Assembly: GCA_022747635.1 (NCBI GenBank)
Contig: JAKTNV010000009.1
Coordinates: forward strand, 1,950,999 to 2,014,998
Direction of reading: 5' to 3'
Length of the DNA: 64,000 nt
From: Hetaerina americana
Taxonomy: Eukaryota > Arthropoda > Insecta > Odonata > Calopterygidae
The notes under the pieces were generated by a model. The model ran no database searches and was not told the origin of the DNA. It worked only from the letters and a program-made list of their open reading frames with translations. Shown in pieces: positions 56,785-64,000 of this stretch (its first letter is position 1; each line of letters begins with the position of its first letter). Made by a program: the position numbers and the translations under genes.

Positions 56785-57185
56785 TTTAATACGGATCAAA
56801 TGCACTCAGGGCACTCGCCTGTCCCAGCCTTCTGCGGACTTCGCGGTTGTATATTACATATTTTAGTATCCTGAAAGCCATCGCTAGGATGTGTCGCAGG
56901 GGGTGAACACACGCCAAACTAATTATGACCAGAATGGGACCCTGCTGCGGTCGAACAATGTTATTCTGATCTCCTATCGTGCGTGGAATTAATGACATCT
57001 TAAATCTATCTGTTCTACACTTGACCTCTCTAATTTTACTGACATAATCTCTCCTACCATGATACGATGGGGGTGGTAATACATTTTCAACATCACTGCT
57101 GAAGAGACGTCCTTCCAATTTATGCAAGAGATTCAATTTATAATTTAACCTTCACTCCATTAAATGATTCTCAACCTGGCTCCCA
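56785..57185 (-). pseudogene. CR1-like LINE relic (family 3), C-terminus
   Basis: The minus strand gives MNLLHKLEGRLFSSDVEN, PPPSYHGRRDYVSKIREVK and RTDRFKMSLIPRTIGDQNN, matching the C-terminus of the relic at 21.2-22.3 kb. Confidence 0.8.
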
Positions 57186-57949
57186 ACTCCGTCGACCCAC
57201 ACACTCGTGCATTACATTATTTTTCCGAAAAAAATACTTCCTTTCGATCATTCTCACAATATCTCAGAGAAAATGACGTACACAAAGGATGGCAGTCTGA
57301 AGTTCCTGAGTCTTTCCCGGTGCTTAGCCTCGGAAAGTTAAGACGGGTGGGCACACGCAACTCCTAAATAACCCGCGAAAGGAACGCAATTAGAGAACGC
57401 AGAGCCCTCTCCAGAGCGGAGCCACGCTGAGCGTCTTGGGTGTGATTAGAGCCGAGATTGAATCTTTGACGGCGAATTAGGCGCAGAGTTTGATTTATTT
57501 TTCTCCCATGTGGTAGAAATAACAAGGCAGCAGGATTGGGAACCGAATTCACCTTCAGAGCATCACGCTCCAATGGATTTAGCCCAAGGAGCGGAGGGAT
57601 GGGAAGAATTTATCATCTCGCGAAGAAATCTCTGAATTTCCCGTAGCACTTGTGCCGGCTGGAGCGCTCTGGATGCTGTGGTGCTGGGGCTGCTGATTAT
57701 ATCAAGGAACGTGGGATGGCCCCGGGGGGAAAAGATGTGGGCACCGACACCGACCGACTCACGCGCAGTCAACCGAGGTGCGTCAGTCGGCAATCCTTAC
57801 TTCGATGAGCAAGATTGAGGGAGCGTTAAAAATAGACGGAAATCAACCTCAGATTAATGCTATCCCTCCTAAAGAGGAATATAGAAGATTATTCCGAATC
57901 CGTTACGTCCTGTAATCATTCATTGCCTAACATTCTCCGCCAGATCCGT
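57186..57949. other. Nothing recognised
   Basis: No supported feature. Confidence 0.35.
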
Positions 57950-58585
57950 CAAAAATTGTTACAATAAGAAGACGAGAGTGAGATGCCCTTTTTTGGAGAA
58001 TAAGGGACTGGGAACCACTTGAAGAGATGCGAAGTGAACAAGCGAGACTTAGACTTCGATACAATCACAATAAAACTAGGACTGAGACTTTTGGAAAATC
58101 ACAATGAAACTGGGACTGAGGCCTCAAGAAACCACACCAAAGGAATTATTACAGGCATTGTATTGCAACCCCACATTACTCGGGTAGATCAGACCACAAA
58201 GATGGGAAATGAAAGATAGATTCCTGCGCATACAGATGCAACCGCTTGTTCTTTCCCCGAACAATCAGGATTCATAAAAGTAAGGAAACAAAGGCAATAT
58301 AACAATATGAAAGGCATTCAATTTACAAGTCAGGACAATATTAAATGTTGCATAGATATTAGGTAAATTCCTAGGCGTTCATGCGCATGTTAGTTGATAG
58401 TATGTGTATTTACATGTGCGTAAATTATAATGATTTTTGCATGAATATATACGCCTTTGTGGGTGTGAATTGGCATTAATTTGTGGGTTTTCTATGTGGT
58501 TTTCTTCCTTTTTACGGGTGGTGACCTAACAGCCCCCGCCACACACCTTTGAGGTGGCTTGCGTGGCACTGTGTGCATGTTGAAC
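57950..58585 (+). pseudogene. CR1-like LINE C-terminus and 3' UTR
   Basis: CAAAAATTGTTACAATAAGA and following codons match the esterase LINE's C-terminus (with a tandemly repeated LRLL-type segment near 58,050-58,100). The 3' end reads GGGTGGTGACCTAACAGCCC, CCACACACCTTTGAGGTGGC. In this copy the hairpin bases are changed on both sides (ACC/GGT). Confidence 0.75.
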
Positions 58586-60374
58586 GAAACTGCATGGATG
58601 AAGACGTGAGCCCTAAATCTCGCACATGACATCCTTAATTTCTTCCTAAGGTAGGTTAGTTACTCAAAGAACGTATTGCTCCTTCGTCCTTTATTCTTGA
58701 CAATATTGATCTTCTGGAAAAACTATTTAGCCCACGATAATGAACCGCTTTTTTCTCAACCTTGTAACCTTATTGAAAACACTACCCTACGAATCAATAT
58801 TCTTGCATCTTGTATGACTTAAAATGCAATTTCAACCTTCTAATCACAGATAAGTTACACGTTCTCCCTTCAAGGGCTAAGCCTCGGAGACGAATTCAAA
58901 CCTGGGCATATGCTTGTGTTTCTTTTGCTTTGTGTCCCCGCGAAGACTTTATTTGACGGCATGATCTCGGGGTACGGTGAATATCCAGGTATTCGGTATC
59001 GGTATTGGGCCAAATGTGTGAGGTTCGATCCTATTTCAATTCAAGGATAATATAGCACCAGGGCAATTAATAATACGAGCAATAGTCTCGCGGTCATAGT
59101 TGTTCATTTTATGGACCCAGTATTTAAGCACCAACACATTTCTAAACCCCAACCAGCAAGACATTGTGGCTCGCCACATTAATAAAAACCTTTTTCAAAG
59201 TTTCACCGACTTCTTCCTTTATTTCGGCAGCAGTTGCCTCTTTCTTTCCTTTCACCATCTTTGCTACCACAGCGTTCTCCCCTCTGTACCACAGTTTTCA
59301 ACATTCCATTGACTCTAAATATCTCTTGAGCGATTGCTGGTGTGGTCGGACTCCAATTTGCTAAATCTCACTTATGGTAGACCTTTTGGTTCATGGTACC
59401 ATCCCACGTTAAATCCGTTTGCCATATGCAGACAGGGGACAAGAGCACCACGGTAAAGGCAAGGGAGGCACACATCCAAGCTCCATCTGGGCCCGGCTCT
59501 GCTTAACTTTGGTGATCAAATGGCAAGCAGTGAGTCAAAGTGATTCGCTCGTATCTTTGACTTCCACCCTTCCTGCCTTCTAATTTCTACCAAGAGCCTT
59601 CAGAGGAACGTGCCGAGGACCTCTTCGTTTAATCTCCTCTCCGCTATATACGATGTCCCATTCCTCCCAACCTCCACACTTCAATGGTCTCCAATCTACG
59701 TTGATCCTTATGCCTCCGCGATCATGTGTCAGGGCCATGTCAACGCATCGATCCATTTTCAAAGCTTTCAGTCGTCTTTCCTTCACACTTTACTCGATAC
59801 CGTTTTATCAACTCTCTCCTTTTTGCTAATGCTTCTTTTGCCAGGCGAAATTATCATCCGAATGCCATTGTTAACTTTGCAACATATTTTTAAACATCTC
59901 CTAAATTAGGGAGACCCGCTCCATTTTATATCCCCATAGCTGTAACGTTTACCTGCTTCAAGCACTATCTTAATTTAGTATGATTGATTCTCTGTCCATA
60001 CCTCCGAGCAGCAAGGCTGAGTACAACCTCTTGGCTAATGACTAACCACGGCTCAATCGACCAAAAGTCTGCCTGTCTTGTTCGAAAATGGAGCCAAAGG
60101 AAACCTTTTAAATAGTTGCAATATGGACCATGGATTAACATATCCTGTCGCAACCAAACCAGTGGAGCTGATTTATTAATTTTGCTGAAAACAATTTTGC
60201 GGACACTTCCCCTCCCCCGTTTTTACAGGATCTTATGAGGAACCCCTATTTATATCCGCTCTTTCGATTCATTACTTCCATTTAGCCTATTTAAATTACA
60301 TCATGCTTATTTTGGTCCGTTCATTTCAAAATTTGTTGTCCTCGGAGTAACTCAATGGAATTTAGATAACATAT
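58586..60374. other. Nothing recognised
   Basis: Only short open frames without recognisable products. No repeat family identified. Confidence 0.35.
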
Positions 60375-60550
60375 TGAAATGAAACGAAATTATTTAATTT
60401 GTAATTCTACACACCCTCTTTAGAGCCACGACCCAGGTTTCGACGTTGACCGGTTTTCGTCCCTGATCATGACGGTCGACGTCGATCCCTGTGTCGTGTT
60501 TATTTAAATAAAGTGTGTGGAATTACAAAGTAAATAACTTCATTTCATTT
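60375..60550. repeat. Palindromic element with head-to-head hammerhead-like motifs
   Basis: Imperfect arms of ~75 nt (TTTGTAATTCCACACACTTT on the minus strand of the right arm against TTTGTAATTCTACACACCC on the left). Motifs: minus 60,430-60,470 (GACG/CGTC stem, GAAA, CCTGGGTC) and plus 60,463-60,495 (CTGATCA, GACG/CGTC, GATCC, CCTGTGTC). The arm sequence TCCACACACTTT is also found in the PLE-C terminal repeat. Confidence 0.75.
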
Positions 60551-61837
60551 GAATATTTTCATTTCAGGTTTTATTTTCCTATGAAAGCAAATTAACTATT
60601 TTAAGCTGTATCACGCGTCACGCATAACGCCCGGGTAAATTAATCCTGTTCGTTCTACCACATGTTCAGAGTTACAGGTTTAATCTTTCTTACTCTGGCA
60701 GTGCATCTTTTCCTTCGCTTGCGTTTCCGGTTTCATCTTAACCTTGACGCTTAGTGCCGTTCTTAGTTCATTCCAGTTCCTCTTCAAAAGGCACTTCATC
60801 GCTTCTGCCGGGCACTCTCCGCGTGCAACATTTCATCGCTTCGATACGCCCGTCCGATTTCCTCAGCCTGCGCACCACTGTGCCCCGAGGGTACATTTTC
60901 AAAAGGTATCTCTGAATGTGGGCATCCGCCGCGGCAGCCGAAGAAAGGGGAGGCTATAGAGGGGGCAGTGCCTTACCCTGGCCCACCCTTCCGTTGCCCA
61001 AGAGGTATCACTCGGCGTCCGAATCCGGGGCCCACAAGTTGGTACTCTCCGTCTGCTACCCACTAGGCTGCTACCGACTAGGCTACCGTGTCAACCTCTT
61101 GTAAAACATCCGCGGCAATGGCGTATATTCCGTCTTTTCGTATTATCTCCTCTTCCATACATCTTCAACGAAGAATATATCCCCTCCTTCATCTAATTAT
61201 TCTTCCAATCCCAAATTGAGGTTCAATTGAAATACTGTCTCTTCATTCCGTCGAATAATATCCCCGTAATTTTAGATTCCTATAGAAGTCGGCTAATTTT
61301 TCGTATATCTTCATATTTTTCATTTTTTTGTTATGGGTATTACGCTATTGAGCGAATTACAGGAACTTTTGTAACTCTTATTTTTCCAATTCCTTGCCGA
61401 TTAGTCAGTAAGAACAGTGTCATACAAGTCTCATTTCCGTAATGTCATTAATCTCAATTCCTATCTTATCTCGACGACTCCCGCCCCCCCTCTTGCGAGT
61501 ACGACCGCGGAAGCAATTTCGGCAGTGGATACAGATTTTCTTTTATCGGTGGTGGTACATACTTCTTAGAGTACGTGATAGTACTCTTGCATGCATTCCA
61601 TTGTCCTTAGGTGGAGAAACATTACGCTGTACCCTTACCTTACCATATACGTATTCCCTTTATCTCCATCTGCGATATAAATTACTCCAATGAGCTCTGC
61701 GGTTTGTTGGAGTCTGTTCGCAGATAAGCCTCTCTCTGCTTCTTTCAATTCCTATTCTTTCTGCTCATCTTGTCTCCATCCATAAAATATTGAATATTTA
61801 TACAGAAATCGACTATGTAGAAAAAACTCGCGGTCCG
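60551..61837. other. Nothing recognised
   Basis: No supported feature. Confidence 0.35.
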
Positions 61838-61882
<45 letters not shown>

Positions 61883-62228
61883 CATATATATATACATATA
61901 TATACATATATACACATATATATACATATATACATACATATATACATATATACATACATATATACATATATACATATATATATACATATATACATATATA
62001 TATACATATATACATATATATATACATATATACATATATATATACATATATACATATATATATACATATATACATATATATACATATATACATATATACA
62101 TATATATATATACATATATACATATATATACATATATACATATATATATACATATATGTATATATATATATACATATATACATATATATACATATATGTA
62201 TATATATGTTTATATATACATATATATT
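61838..62228. repeat. Long (ATATAC)n-type microsatellite
   Basis: About 390 bp of TATATA/TATACA units with a higher-order pattern near 61,930-62,060. All open frames here encode only Tyr/Ile/Thr/His/Met/Val runs and are artefacts. Confidence 0.97.
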
Positions 62229-62545
62229 TCAATGAGGGGATCGAGATGGTGCGGGGGCTAACGTACTGGCTTCCCACCCTGAGGGCGCGGGTTCAAATCC
62301 CGGTGGTGTTGAATATTTTTCAGAGGTTTCTCGATCCCTACTTGAGGTGCTTTGTGGAGGGCACTTTGAGTGAGTACGCCGTCCGTCGGATGGGACGTTA
62401 AACTGCGGACCCCTTGGCGCCTTTCGTAAAGAGTAGGCTAATGCCGACGCCGGGTTTCTCTCCACCCTTCATCCTTTCCTGTCCATCCCCTATGGCGCAA
62501 ATGACCTTAGCTGTCGGTCGCCTCCCCTCAAAACTACTACCATAT
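62229..62545 (+). mobile_element. tRNA-derived SINE with a conserved core (family 2)
   Basis: The head has GTGCGGGGGCTAACGTACTGG (box A region) and GCGGGTTCAAATCCCGG (B box). The body carries GGATGGGACGTTAAACTGCG, CTTGGCGCCTTTCGTAAAG and GACGCCGGGTTTCTCTCCAC, then ATGGCGCAAATGACCTTAGC. The GACGTTAAAC core resembles conserved central domains of SINEs in several animals; the exact superfamily is uncertain. Confidence 0.75.
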
Positions 62546-62619
62546 TTCAATGAAAAGTGAAAATACCTCAATTCGCTAGGTAAATTTCCTTCCTTCCACG
62601 CTTCCTTATTTTCTTGTGT

Positions 62620-63402
62620 CCTCCGACATATTTGCGCAACCCAACATTCTAATCTATAGCAAGCCCTTCTTCATCTCCGTACTAGATAATTTATCCTTAT
62701 ATGACCCCATCATATCCTTCCTCCCTTCATGCCGTCCTATATCCAAATCCTATTCCTGCCCTTTCCTCGTTTTCCCAACATTCTCCCCTCTCTCACAGTT
62801 TTCACCATTCCACTTCCAGTCAATATGCTTCTCATCCATTTTTTCCATCTCCAACCTCATTATCATTTCTCCCAACAAACGCCTCTCCTCGCCCACCATA
62901 CCACCAACCACTTTCGTTTGTTTCCCATTTCTCTCCACTTTACCTTCTGCATACCCACATTTCGAAAACCTCAAATCTACGCCTCCTCCCATCCTGCTTC
63001 AGTGACAATATTTCCGCTGCGTACATAACTACTCTCCATATTAAAGTTTTGACGAAAAACTTCTTCCTCACTAAACTATCCTGTCATTAATTTTTCCTCT
63101 CTATATTGCCCATCATTTAAATCATGGGAATGATAATTGAGGTGGTTTCCCGTTGACTTCCTCAATAGTGTTTTTAACGTGACACCATCACTTACTGGCC
63201 GCCCCACTGGGGTCAGACGCCATTGCAGCCGCCTCACTTAGGAACAGACGCTGCGTGGACTACCTTTCGTCTGGCTCCTAACCTTCGACCTATCTGGAAT
63301 GGGTAACCCTACCAGGAGCAATTATTATTACTCACGCCAGCATAGCTCTAGGGGTCATCGGAACGCACCAGCCCTTCCACCACGTCAAGGTTGTAATCTA
63401 TT
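62620..63402 (-). mobile_element. Internally deleted RTE derivative
   Basis: The minus strand begins with the RTE leader (63,402-63,125: TTGACGTGGTGGAAGGGCTG to GGAAACCACCTCAATTATCA), passes ATGATGGGCAATATAGAG, and then joins RTE sequence equivalent to 15,495 onward (ATGACAGG, then AACTTTAATATGGAG), continuing to the 3' region. Relative to the 12.6-16.0 kb copy about 2.5 kb is missing. Codons for the C-terminal RT segment are readable (KVKWREMGNK, LTGSGMVKTVREGRMLGK). Confidence 0.85.
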
Positions 63403-63905
63403 GGAGGGAGGAAAATGTTGTTTTTGAACAATCTCAAAGCTAAAGTTAAAGACTTTCACTTAAAGGGAAGTCAATCTCTCCGTTGATTAATCTCTTTTGT
63501 GCCGGATCGTGTTTCTTTGCCATTTGGTTGTATTTCATACAAAGGGAATATTCATTAAATCTAAATAACCACTTTAAAGTTGAGGAAATGTTTTGAAAAA
63601 GGCTTTTCAGACCAAGCACAATGAATGAATTAGTTGACTTAACAAGTTATGAAACTCTCGTCTCTAGATTTGCGAGTTACTGCGAGGAGAAATAAATTCC
63701 AGAATAACATTGTGATAAGGTTTAATCCGGGGAGGGAGGGTGGGTTCCCGAAAGAAAGTAATTTCGGCAGATTATCACGGAGAGACAAGTTCCTTTCAGG
63801 AGGAATTATATTAAAGGGCATCAGGATATGTGATTAACACGCCTCCCGCCCGACCAATTAAGAGCGCGGTCTGTCTGTCTTTTGTCTCCGGGGAGACCCT
63901 CCATC
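63403..63905. other. Nothing recognised
   Basis: No supported feature. Confidence 0.35.
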
Positions 63906-63959
63906 CGAGAGAGCGGTCGCACGTCCCACCGGCTGGGGGGACGTGCGACCGCTCTCTCG
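63906..63959. repeat. Perfect 22-bp GC-rich hairpin
   Basis: Arms 63,906-63,927 and 63,938-63,959 are exact complements (beginning CGAGAGAGCGG) around a 10-nt loop ACCGGCTGGG. GTGCGACCGCT is repeated once more directly after the right arm. Confidence 0.9.
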
Positions 63960-64000
63960 TGCGACCGCTGATTTGCGGCCCATGTTTACGAGTGGTGGAA

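Noticed and set aside
62235..62310. Possible tRNA gene
   Set aside because: The same reasoning applies: a SINE core follows immediately, and the cloverleaf is imperfect.
61745..62401. Several 100-200 codon frames
   Set aside because: They translate the (ATATAC)n microsatellite into Tyr/Ile/His runs.
63906..63959. MicroRNA precursor
   Set aside because: The stem is only 22 bp, perfectly paired and very GC-rich, unlike typical precursors. It is kept only as a hairpin repeat.

Overview
This is a eukaryotic window, almost certainly from a large, repeat-rich arthropod genome and probably an insect; the species cannot be named from the sequence. The evidence is one spliced exon with good GT/AG sites and hardly any other host coding sequence, plus many degenerate DD34D mariner transposons, RTE and CR1-like LINEs, Penelope-like elements (PLEs) with GIY-YIG endonucleases, tRNA-derived SINEs and long TA/TG microsatellites. 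Nothing bacterial, such as an operon or CRISPR array, is present.

Host gene: the only host coding sequence I can support is an 81-nt exon at 507-587 (+) encoding the amino-terminal half of a Ly6/uPAR three-finger domain, with phase-1 introns on both sides. I did not find the partner exons. The remaining sequence is therefore intron or intergenic DNA filled with mobile elements.

Layout. 0.9-3.3 kb: LINE relics, including an RTE copy. 3.3-7.8 kb: mostly unrecognised, with a GC-rich stretch and a core-deleted mariner. 7.8-12.6 kb: a Penelope-like element (PLE-A) with a partial upstream copy and inverted repeats. 12.6-16.0 kb: a near-complete RTE LINE broken by one stop codon. 16.1-18.2 kb: a PLE fragment framed by perfect 104-bp inverted repeats, then a mariner with one frameshift. 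18.3-24.3 kb: SINE, CR1 and PLE relics. 24.4-33.9 kb: a recent PLE (PLE-C) with identical 584-bp direct repeats and a 13-bp target duplication, split by two head-to-head CR1-like LINEs. One of these LINEs carries an intact ORF1 with an SGNH-esterase domain. 34-50.6 kb: relics of RTE, PLE, CR1 and mariner, with nested insertions. 51.6-53.8 kb: CR1 3' ends, one holding an apparently intact mariner. 54-64 kb: scattered relics, palindromes, a long microsatellite, a SINE and an internally deleted RTE.

Most interesting pattern: the ends of the PLEs and several short palindromic elements carry the same hammerhead-ribozyme-like motif. It consists of a CTGANGA-like box, a small stem II, GAAA, then a short palindrome followed by C. 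The stem sequences differ between copies while mostly keeping their pairing. The copies are repeatedly arranged head to head, including a 154-bp palindromic element with an 11-bp target duplication nested in a mariner relic.
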